Shown in pieces: positions 47,057 to 55,850 of a DNA stretch of 64,000 nucleotides. This DNA comes from Bidens hawaiensis. Lineage: Eukaryota; Streptophyta; Magnoliopsida; Asterales; Asteraceae. How positions within the stretch are numbered: the stretch's first letter is position 1; each line of letters begins with the position of its first letter. The notes beneath the pieces are model-generated. The model did no database searches. It saw nothing but the letters and a program-made list of their open reading frames with translations, and was not told where the DNA came from. Location: the NCBI GenBank assembly GCA_021521415.1, contig JAIQDT010001732.1:186001-250000 (forward strand). Reading direction: 5' to 3'. The position numbers were made by a program, and so were the translations under genes.

Positions 47057-47395
47057 ATGGAAGGAAAACGGGTTGAATGGAATCCAGTGAAAAAGGGGAA
47101 ACAACATGAATCTTCCTTCCTCGAGGAATAAGTCATGCGACTCCAATGCATCGTAAGAGATCAAGTTGAGAGCAACATGTAAACCGAAGCTCGAGTAGTC
47201 GAGTTAATTAACAAAGTCGACCTGCTTAGGTTCGAAAACTTCCATGTTGTGGATGGCCACCACAAGGAAGTGACTTCCAAACTTAACTTTCTCAACCGAG
47301 AAATCGTCATGCTCAATAAAAAGCTTGACGAACTTTTTGAAGGCAAGCGAGCACCACCACACATCCAGGACTTGTTCGGGAGTGGTGGCCGTTGA
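47057..47395 (+). pseudogene. Athila accessory ORF 2 (broken coiled-coil protein)
   Basis: 112 codons from ATG to TGA with two in-frame TAA. Helical, charged middle (VTSKLNFLNREIVMLNKKLD) and a C-terminus RAPPHIQDLFGSGGR, similar in style and length to the ORF at 46,299. I take it as a diverged duplicate of that ORF that has decayed. Homology is suggested by layout more than by sequence. Confidence 0.45.
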
Positions 47396-47624
47396 AGTTC
47401 TGACTTTGTTTCATGTTTAAGTTGTTCCTGCTAGTACTATGTGTTAGGACCCGAGAATTGTTGTACTTTTCATTTCATCTATCTTTAATTATGTTTTTAG
47501 TTTTATGTTTTTAATGAAAATTAGGATGTTTAAATTACCAAGTTTAAAATAACCAGAAAATAAAAACCCAGTTAAAAACAAACCAGCTCAATAAATAAAA
47601 AAAACAATACTGTCTGCACTACGC

Positions 47625-48279
47625 AGCACGGTACCATGCTTCTTAATGCACGGGGCCGTGTTTTTGGTCAAACAGCAGTTACGAGTTTTTACTTAATAAA
47701 ATAACTTTCTCACACAACCAACCCTATTTTCACTGCATTCTGAACCGAAAACCGCCGACCTTCAATTGTTTTGCAAATTTCTTCATCAATTCATCAATTC
47801 TAAACCTAAGGTATGTTAATTTAACAAATGTATTATCCAAATTCGTCATTCTAGGTTTAGATTAACCCTAGAATTGTTCAAATCGACCAAATCGGGTCAA
47901 AACCCGAAAAGGGTATGGGTTATTATGCTTGATTGTGATGAATAGATTGTTGAATGTTGAATAATTAGGATTTAATTGAAAGAAACAATTCGGGTTTTTG
48001 GGTTTTGACATAAATACCCAACTTACCATTAAACCCAATTGATATAACTGGTTAGAAACCAGGGTTCGAGTCTGAGTAAGTTAAAAATCGATATTAAAAA
48101 CACGAGCCGTGCCCGAAACAACACGAGTCGTGGTCAACCAAAAGTCAAACATCAAAGGAATTGAACCAGAAGCAGCAGCACGGTACCGTGCTTCTGAAAG
48201 CATGCCGCCGTGCTTTGCTTCTGTTTCAGCAAAATGAAAATTTTCCATGAGTTTTGACTAATTTAAGTGTAAATTGCAG
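47625..48279 (+). promoter_or_regulatory. Promoter and leader intron of the Athila envelope-like ORF
   Basis: Pair E (GCACGGTACCATGC at 47,626; GCACGGGGCCGTGT at 47,648), then a weak TATA (TTAATAAAATA near 47,693), a C-rich leader exon, 5' splice site CCTAAG|GTATGT (intron from 47,811), pairs F (48,101/48,122) and G (48,178/48,200) inside the intron, branch-like tgactaat, and 3' splice site AAATTGCAG ending at 48,279. The ATG follows at once. Intron about 469 nt. Splicing is inferred. Confidence 0.6.
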
Positions 48280-49293
48280 ATGGTTGAGTATGGGGAAGAC
48301 GTTCATGCATTTTTAGTCTTTACCGGATCTGATACAATAGACCGACAAGCAAATGCAAGGCTACGCCACTTAAACAAAAGAATTCTTGAACCAAATTTCT
48401 ATGCTTGCCAAGAAACCCTACACACGGTTAATCAATGGAACATATACAACACATTTGTGACCAAGTCGTGGAAGACGGTCTTTGAGCAAACAGGGGAGGC
48501 GGTAACAGAACTAACAAGGGAATTCTTGGCATCCTTTAATATAAAGAAGAATAATTTGGATATGTGGGATGAAGATGCCATTGAGTTTCGATGTGGAGGT
48601 ATATGGCGCACAACATCTCTTACCCAACTTGGGATTGATATGGGAATTTACACGAAAGAAGAAACAGAACGAGAGATCTGGGCCCATGCAAAGATAGCAT
48701 TTTAAAAAGAAGACAGTAATGAGATTGGGGATACACAAGCACGAGCATGGGAATTGTTAGGTTTCAAGGATGAAACAAACCACGTCAATGTTTCAAGCAG
48801 CACAGCCTTACGAGATCCACTGATGAAATATATTCACCAGCTGCTAAGCAAGACGATAACAGCACGCAAGAAAAATAAAGGACTGGTGAATTTACGGGAT
48901 CTGTGGGCACTTTATTGTATAAGGAATGAAGTTGCTTGCAACATCACTCACCTCTTCTGTCAACTCTTCAAGACAAATGCAACCGCTGAATGTCCAAGTA
49001 CCCCACTCTTCGGCGGTGCATGGATTTACAAGCTTTACGAAGCTTATCACGTGGACAGGGAAGGAACAGAAAGCTCAAAACCTATTGCTCTTAACCTCAA
49101 ACTCTGTTACAAATTGCAGATAGCTCAAATCTTTAGTGTAAGACCAGAAATGTGGAGGTTCATTGACAGCCGAGGCGACATCTGGGAGCCGGAAAGCCAG
49201 TTGGAGATGATGATGGAGGACGAACGACAAGATAGATTAGAGGCACAGATGGAGATGGAAGCCGAGCATGGACAGGCAGTGGGGACCATTTGA
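48280..49293 (+). pseudogene. Athila ORF1-type envelope-like protein
   Basis: About 337 codons in one frame with a single TAA at 48,703-48,705. Contains LRHLNKRILEPNFYACQETL, FRCGGIWRTTSLTQLGIDMG, LRDPLMKYIHQLLSKTITAR and GLVNLRDLWALYCIRNEV, the pattern of the Arabidopsis Athila ORF1 family found downstream of pol. The acidic C-terminus is EMMMEDERQDRLEAQMEMEA. No signal peptide or membrane segment is seen. The start at 48,280 directly abuts a splice acceptor. Confidence 0.8.
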
Positions 49294-49707
49294 CCCGGAT
49301 GCGGGTAACTGATGACTGGCGGCACTGGTAGGTCAGGCACGGGCACGGGTTGGTAGTATTTTATGAACTTATTATGTGTGTTCTAAACAATTTACTTTTC
49401 GTCGTACTTGTTTGTTTATTTTTATGTTGGTTTGGATATTTTTATGGCCGGGGGAGCCAAAGACATTATGCTAGGTACTAATTTAGCCTGGTAGGGCAAG
49501 GGATGGATGATTCCATACCCAATTTTCAGCAGTTTATGCTTGGTTGTTTGTGGATGTGTGCAGTTTTATACTATACAGGTACAAAAACAGGAAAACTGAC
49601 GAAAACCAGGGGACGCTTTGTCGAAATTTCGTTAACCCGTAGGGAAGTAACTCTTCATTTTAACCCATAATACTTAATTAGAATTTTTATATTTTCATGA
49701 ATCTTGT

Positions 49708-49746
49708 CACATTGAGGACAATGTGAGATTCAAGTGTGGGGAGGGG
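49708..49746 (+). other. First GAGGAC hairpin and polypurine-like motif
   Basis: CACATT-GAGGAC-AATGTG (49,708-49,725) forms a 6-bp stem with loop GAGGAC. Six nt later comes the purine-rich AAGTGTGGGGAGGGG. The same module occurs at 51,107-51,145 at the true LTR border. Confidence 0.75.
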
Positions 49747-50221
49747 AATTACTTGACCAAATTGATTGTCCAACTAATTATAAAAATTCTCTAAAACAAA
49801 TATTTTTGCAGTATAACAAAGATTACTTAAAAACCTAAAGAGAAAACCAAGAAAATTTTTTTGCAAACAACCAATCACTATAAAAGTGAAAAAGTAAAAG
49901 AGGTTTTGTAATATTGAGAAAAATTTTTGCAAAATATGGCGTTAATACCCAATTCCTCCGTTACTGTGAGATAAACCTTATGCCATATAAATAATTTTTT
50001 CAGAAGCTTTGAGTGAGTCATATGTTTCATGTGATTTAGAACTTGTCGCAATTATTCATTTCAAGACCGCATGAAGCGTTGTATAAAGAAGAAGGTAATA
50101 TCTACACAATTCCATCAAACCCATTATCAAATTACAAAACCCAAAAATCCGATCACCTTATCCACTTTCACCGGTAAAATACAACATTAGTCTTTTACCG
50201 GCAGACCCTAAAGAACTGGAA

Positions 50222-50641
50222 ATGCATTCTTTCGATTTCAATTTACTTTGCTGCATACACTTCACAAAACCTAGGTTGCCTCCAGAACTTAGGGAGAGAA
50301 TCTTTCTCTTTAGCAATGAGGTGAGGAAAAAGTGGCGCCAAAATGAACAAAGGCCACCATTCTGTGGAATTTCCAAAAAGGCAATGAAGAGAAGAGCAAA
50401 AAGATATGAACGATGTTTAGGTTGCGGAAATTGGTCCCACGAAGGAAGATGTAGAAAAAGTCAAACTCAGTCTCAGCATGAATATACCGAACTAATGAGG
50501 GCGGGGGCTATTAGGCTCAAAGCCGAACGATCCATTAGAGTTGGAAGTTATATTCAGAATAGGATGGAGGAAGAATTAATCCACATCCTCGATAAAACTG
50601 GTCTTGACGATCTGACCTTAAAAGAGTCATTAGGTATATAA
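50222..50641 (+). CDS. Athila accessory ORF 4 (basic, CCHC-like)
   Basis: 139 codons. A strongly basic segment (SKKAMKRRAKRYER) leads into CLGCGNWSHEGRC, a C-x2-C-x4-H-x3-C pattern one residue shorter than a classical zinc knuckle. It ends in an acidic helix (RMEEELIHILDKTGLDDLTL). It could be a nucleic-acid-binding accessory protein. No family is recognised. The frame is open upstream of the ATG, so the true start is uncertain. It lies between the two polypurine-like motifs. Confidence 0.5.
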   Translation: MHSFDFNLLCCIHFTKPRLPPELRERIFLFSNEVRKKWRQNEQRPPFCGISKKAMKRRAKRYERCLGCGNWSHEGRCRKSQTQSQHEYTELMRAGAIRLKAERSIRVGSYIQNRMEEELIHILDKTGLDDLTLKESLGI

Positions 50642-51106
50642 TGGTTATATATATATATATAAAACTCTCGAAGAAAAGGAGCTAACCATTGAAGACATCT
50701 CAAAACTCCCGACAAACAGTGGAAGTTGTATCTACCATTAAACTTTGAACCACCACAAAATACCAATCCCTACTCACACTAAACCGAAACCCCTTTTTAC
50801 CTTCTGATCTATGCAACCATTAAAAAGGTGGAGATTTGAACTTGTTACAAGCTTATTTATTACAGGTTGCATTTTGACTAAGAGTGTTCACACATACATC
50901 ACAGGTATGATCAGATATAAAACCGAGTGTTAGTGAACATTATGAGAACGTTACGTTTTGCATAAATGGAAGCTCATAAAAACAAAAGTTCTCTCTTATT
51001 TATCACTAACATAAAGATTGGTTATTTTGTTTCATCTTCTTGGAGCTCACTTAAGGAATAACTATAACCTAAATTTGCTGTTTTTTTAGAGGATATTTAT
51101 AAGAAG

Positions 51107-51145
51107 ATTGCTTGAGGACAAGCAATGTTCAAGTGTGGGGATGTT
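51107..51145 (+). other. Second GAGGAC hairpin and Athila polypurine tract
   Basis: ATTGCTT-GAGGAC-AAGCAAT (51,107-51,126) forms a 7-bp stem with the same loop as 49,714-49,719. AAGTGTGGGGATGTT follows and directly precedes the LTR start TGATGTACAT. Confidence 0.8.
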
Positions 51146-52998
51146 TGATGTACATATAAATATTCATCTTTTCGGCATCATATAATCTCTAAAAACTGCA
51201 ATTTCTATCTAATAACATAGCATAAAAGACTACTTATCATAATAAAACATAATTTCAGGTGAAACCAAGCCCCAAACAAAGAAACAAGCAAAAAGACGAA
51301 GAAAAACAGAAGAAAACACAAGAAAACGAAGAAACACGCCCCTATGCCTCAAAAAACACGCCCCCATGCTTCAAACATAAGAAGAGACAAAATCTGGAAG
51401 CAAAAGCACGGGCCGTGATTATCACGCACGGGTCGTGGACGAGGATACAGAAAAGACAAAAAGAATTGAGCACATGTCACTAAAAAAGCACGGGGCCGTG
51501 CTTATCACGCACGGGGCCGTGGACGATAATACAGAAAAGACAAAAAGAATTGAGCACATGTCACTAAAAAACACGGGGTCGTGCCTACCAACCACGGGGC
51601 CGTTGCCACCTCACACAAAATACAAAACAAATCTGGCACATGTCATAAAGATACACGGGGCCGTGCCTCACCATCCAGATTGCCTATAAATAGTGGCACA
51701 TGTTGCATTCATTAAGTGTGCCTTGAAAAGAATTCTCTCCGGTTTTCACTTATAAAAACACACACTAACACTCACTTTGAAGATCTAGTGAAGAGTTTGA
51801 AGGTTTGGAGGTCATCACCACTAATCATCATCATCAACCATCATTACCATCATTAAGAAGAAAGATTCATCTATATTTGGTTAGATTGTTCTAAGTTTAA
51901 TCATGTATTTGTTATTATCAATCATCTTAATGTCTATCATCATGCTCATTATGAGCTAAACTCCTTTTACCATCTAAAATCTATGAAGAAGCTTAGTTTT
52001 ACTTGATAATTAATCAAGACATGTGATGTAGTCTAGTAAAGTACATGGTTATATTACAATTATCTTTTGATGAGAAATGTTTCACCATCTTAAATCACTA
52101 ATTCAAAGTTGGAAGTTGTCAATATCATTGGCAATCGTTCATGATCGATTCATGTTCTTGAAAGATATAAATACTTTGATATATTATCGAAACATGGATC
52201 CTTATATTGTACTTAGAAATGATGAGATATAAGTTATGGTGTATTTTTCTAATCCTTGGTAATCCAAAAATGGCTGTGCTTAGGATATCAAATTAGCCAA
52301 AGAAACCATATGTTAACGGAATGTGTAATTATAACCTACTTAATCAACCAAGGGGAGGTTGTGTGATGAACTACAACCACCCGAAGTTGTTAGAATTGGT
52401 ATTCGAGAAATTGAAGTCAATCCTAATCTTTCTACTTTACGAAACTACTTGCCAACTTAAATTGACATCATTGAGATGGTATGACATTAAGAAAGGGTGG
52501 ACTTTAAAATGCGCATATCATCTCCTTAGTGCCAAAGATGCTCACTTAAGGTTTAAGGAGCTATCTATCATATATTGCTACGGCAAGTTTATCACATGTC
52601 TACATATTACTTATCAATGTTAAAATGGAGTGGATTCTTGATCTTAGATGGTAACCTTCGCATAATTGAACAACTCGTTTAGAATTTCTTATCTTGGTCA
52701 CCTATATATTATATATAAGTATTTATATTTTATAAAAAGATAAAAATTCACCCTAAAATGACTAAAACCTCCGATTAAAGCAAAACAACGATTCATTATT
52801 AGAAACCTTTGTGTCCACGGATCGATACTTGGTTCTTACCAATACTATTCTACATATACGATAGGTACACTTGCCTATTTTGTGTGTGTTTAGTCTTTGT
52901 AGAAATCACTTTTATAAATTTAAAACACGATCTTGTGCAAAAGCAAATCATTCCATCCCATCATTTATATTTTATACAAGCCGCGCACACGCACATCA
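51146..52998 (+). repeat. Athila 3' LTR
   Basis: Starts TGATGTACAT after the polypurine tract. Contains pairs H-L of the GC palindrome, a TATA box CTATAAATAG (51,684-51,693) and, near its end, the conserved GGATCGATACTTGGTTCTTA and acacttgcctattttgtgtg stretches typical of Athila LTRs. The right border, about cacatca at 52,998, is set by the reappearance of Sire-A LTR sequence at 52,999. Confidence 0.75.
51403..51670 (+). repeat. Tandem repeat of about 83 bp in the Athila LTR
   Basis: Three full units and a partial one start near 51,403, 51,485, 51,568 and 51,650. Each has a pair of CACGGGGCCGTG words, then gacaaaaagaattgagcaca-type sequence. The last unit has a single palindrome, followed 19 nt later by the TATA box. 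Confidence 0.85.
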
Positions 52999-53313
52999 CT
53001 ATACTTGGTGATTCAAGAACACGGATTGAAAAAGTAAAATAACACGGAGTTGCTTCAAAACACGTATATTGATAAATACGTCGGGTGATTAAGCACTTAC
53101 AATACTTGATAACAATTACTAGGAACGAACAAACATATCCTATACATGAAAGCATCTATATATAGGGACACCACCAACCTAGCCGGCCCAAACTAACAAG
53201 GGCCCACCGAGAACACATAGATGTTCTCGACTCACATACAACCCCAAAACCCAAGCCCAAACAAAGTTAAACTACATACAAACTAAGCTCAAACCACATA
53301 ACTAGGCCCAACA
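52999..53313 (-). repeat. Sire-A 5' LTR remnant
   Basis: Matches 22,926-23,242 nearly throughout and ends GGCCCAACA, followed by the duplication AATAC. The first 65 bp of the LTR are lost at the Athila junction. The GAGAACA/TGTTCTC inverted repeat and the TATA box (about 53,157-53,168) are kept. Confidence 0.9.
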
Positions 53314-53318
53314 AATAC

Positions 53319-53969
53319 AGTTATCAAATACAAAAACAAGTGTGATTTTTCAAGGATGTGCGCAATTGTTAATAGCGTTAGCTGATGATCGAGAACATAA
53401 CATTAATTTCTCACATATTTGCTTAATTCTCGTCCTCGTGACAGTGAGGTTGGGTTGTGCCGATCTCAAGTAATGGGGCGACTAAAGTTGTCTTGGTTTC
53501 AACTTTCGAATTGGAACAATTATTAATTAATGCAAATGGGGATAAATTAAATAGATTGTATTTAATATATGATATATAATTAAATTAGTAGATGAACATG
53601 TAGGTATTATTTATTTTCTAATTACCGAGTTAAGGAATATATAACCTAATCAAACTAGTGATTTTGGTTATGTTTTTGAAATCAGTTTTAGAGATATATT
53701 TTTATAGTTATATAGCCAGATTGAGTGTTATTCAGTTGAGTTCATCATGTGTGTTTTTCATTTTGGTGAGTTATATCAAACCTTTTTTCATTAATTTTGG
53801 AAATTTACCAAATGTAAAGTCTCCAAATACCAATGTTGATAAAATAAATCAAACCGATTAGGGGATCTAACTGGATAAATAAGGTTAAAAACAAAGTTTT
53901 TAAACCATAACCCACATTACATACTTGATAAGTGCATAAATAGCATAGTACATAAAGGGAGGAAAAAGT
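53319..53969. other. Flank between Sire-A and the next LTR; no gene seen
   Basis: AT-rich, no recognisable coding sequence. 53,900-53,968 resembles 19,190-19,260 (acattacatacttgataag-type stretch), so part of it is a dispersed repeat cut by the LTR at 53,970. Confidence 0.5.
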
Positions 53970-54443
53970 TGTTAGTGCACGGTTTTGCTTCTCAGTGTTT
54001 GTTAATGTATTTTGGATGATATTTAAGGTATTAAGGTTATTTTGGTTATTTACATGACACATTTGTTATCGTTAAAGACATATTCGTTAGAGTAGCAAAT
54101 AACGAACGTGTCATTAGTCTTTATTCGTTAGGGGATGTTAACGAATGAAGCTAACGTATGTGTTCATTTGTTATGTTAACAAATGGAATTAATGTATTGA
54201 TAGCGACTGAGATTCATTCGTTATGGTATGTATAACAAATGAGGCTCATCTTCTCTATACACCACCCTGTAATTAAGCAGAATTAATAACAGTTCTTCAT
54301 TTATCCAATTTTCTCTTGTTACCATGCCGGATTCACTTCTCAACACACACTTAATGTAATTCATCAATACCTAAACATATTTCATATCATAAGATTAGAC
54401 CCGTAATGTATAATATGGTATTCAATCAAATAGTATTCTCTCA
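53970..54443 (+). repeat. Plus-strand copia LTR (Copia-2 family)
   Basis: TGTTAGTGCA...TCTCTCA, homologous to 9,501-9,958. It has a cluster of ATTCGTTA/TAACGAAT words (54,060-54,240) followed by a ctatacacc segment. It ends 2 nt before a primer site. Confidence 0.82.
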
Positions 54444-54445
54444 AG

Positions 54446-54790
54446 TGCTATCAGAGCCATACGTTTGACTGAACACGTTTAGGTTGATAATTCAAGTCAA
54501 TTCCTCATTAATTTGGATAGTAATTGTATCGAATTAAACGTAATTGAGTTTCGGAACTGTTCGTATAAAAATTGATCAATTAAGAATTGGAATGATGTTG
54601 ATTGAATCTAAATGGACTCTAGGATTATTCACAACGCTGAACTGAGTATTTGTTATCATTTAATTGTATCAAATCGTGTTGAATTGTTGTAATCGATTTG
54701 CACGGGAAGAGTTTACGTGTTTGACTGTATTTTGGTCAAATTGTGTCAGGATCGATTTTGGAACTATCAACCTCCTAACCAACAACTTAC
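54446..54790 (+). other. Copia-2 primer site and truncated leader
   Basis: TGcTATCAGAGCC at 54,446-54,458, one mismatch from the initiator tRNA-Met site. About 330 bp of non-coding leader follow and are cut by a minus-strand LTR at 54,791. Confidence 0.75.
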
Positions 54791-55705
54791 TGTAGACAAG
54801 ACGGTTACGAATTTGCTAATGTGAAAACCCAATGAATACTAAAGGCAGAATCAATAGTATTCAGGATGTTGCTCAAATAACACAAAGATGACAAACATGC
54901 AAGACACTCAAAATATTTTCAATGATATTAATTCATAATACAATGGAATTACTTTAGGGTTTATAGGTATAATGGCAGGTGAGGCTACTTTCCTTAAATA
55001 GGCACGCCTGACACCTTCTAGAAACCCTAAACATTGGAAAAATATATTCAGGCGTATAAAAAATTATTACAAGTGTAAACAAGTTTTCAAGTAAGCTTTT
55101 GTCTTTATCGAGCAGACATTGTAATCCATAAGTGTGCTGGAACAGTTCTCCAAGAAAAGCTTTTACTTTGAATATTTTCCTTACAAAATATTCTTCAAGC
55201 AGACTTCAATCTTCATGATAATATCAAACATTGCTCGATAATGTCCTACGAGCAAACTTTTTATTCTTGATCTCTTCAACCTTTTGTTGATAACTTATTC
55301 TAGCAAACTAAATGTGCTGCGGTACTGTATCTTTCTCGAGGTAGAACTTTGCTCGTAGAAGTCTATATAATTCCATTAACTTTCTACAAGTGTGCTTGAG
55401 ATCACCATTATTGAAACCTTTCTCAACCCACCAAATTACTTGTATTAAGCTTGGCAAAGTCAAGGGTTTGCTCTAAAACAAACCTTGCTCAACTGAAGAA
55501 CAACCTTACTAGATGGAGTATAGTTTGCTCGAACTAAACACTTAGAAGAATTCCAGATGATAACCTTGCTCGTTGTAAGATACCTTGCTTGAATAACTAT
55601 TAGGCTTGCTGGAAGTTCTTGATTTGCTCGAATTCCATACTTAGCATATTTCTTGCCGAGGCTGAGAAGATTCCAATCTTCGTTGATCAATTCTTGATCC
55701 CAACA
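54791..55705 (-). repeat. Copia-1 family 3' LTR and polypurine tract
   Basis: 915 bp, TGTAGACAAG...GATCCCAACA. It aligns with 7,929-8,971 and has a similar TTGCTCGA array (55,090-55,640). A TATA-like tatttaagg lies on the minus strand near 54,990. The minus-strand polypurine tract TAGGGGGAGAT (55,706-55,716) adjoins, so this was a 3' LTR. About 130 bp of interior remain, to about 55,840. Confidence 0.8.
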
Positions 55706-55850
55706 ATCTCCCCCTAGATTGGAACAAACTCAGATGCACCAAAACACCTTTTGTAGGTTACATACACTTGTCTAAAATACACATCAAATTCTTAAAAGCA
55801 TTAATAAGGTAGATCTGTATAGAGTTCACAATAGTAATCTGATTAGAGAA

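Larger units (their letters stand above)
40741..52998 (+). mobile_element. Athila-type Ty3/gypsy element, 5' end missing
   Basis: Gag, protease, RT with FMDD, RNase H and integrase in gypsy order (integrase last). After these come a 5-kb region of accessory ORFs, two polypurine-like motifs and a 3' LTR beginning at 51,146. The FMDDFSVFGDSFDHC motif, the LRSG motif in gag and the downstream Athila ORF1-type protein place it in the Athila branch. No matching 5' LTR or primer site is present, so the left end was deleted. Confidence 0.9.
22861..53313 (-). mobile_element. Sire-A: outer Sirevirus, split by nested insertions
   Basis: An old minus-strand copia element. Its 3' LTR is at 22,861-23,242 and the remnant of its 5' LTR at 52,999-53,313. 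Both ends are flanked by AATAC (22,856-22,860 and 53,314-53,318), which ties them to one insertion 30 kb wide. Inside, from the left: polypurine tract, C-terminus of the envelope-like gene, Sire-B insertion, N-terminus of the envelope-like gene, its leader, and the conserved post-pol block. Gag-pol, the primer site and the inner end of the 5' LTR are missing, replaced by gypsy sequence. Confidence 0.85.

Noticed and set aside
46063..51666. Regular GC palindromes as a CRISPR array
   Set aside because: The genome is a plant, spacers are not unique units of constant length, and the words are tied to promoters of a retrotransposon.
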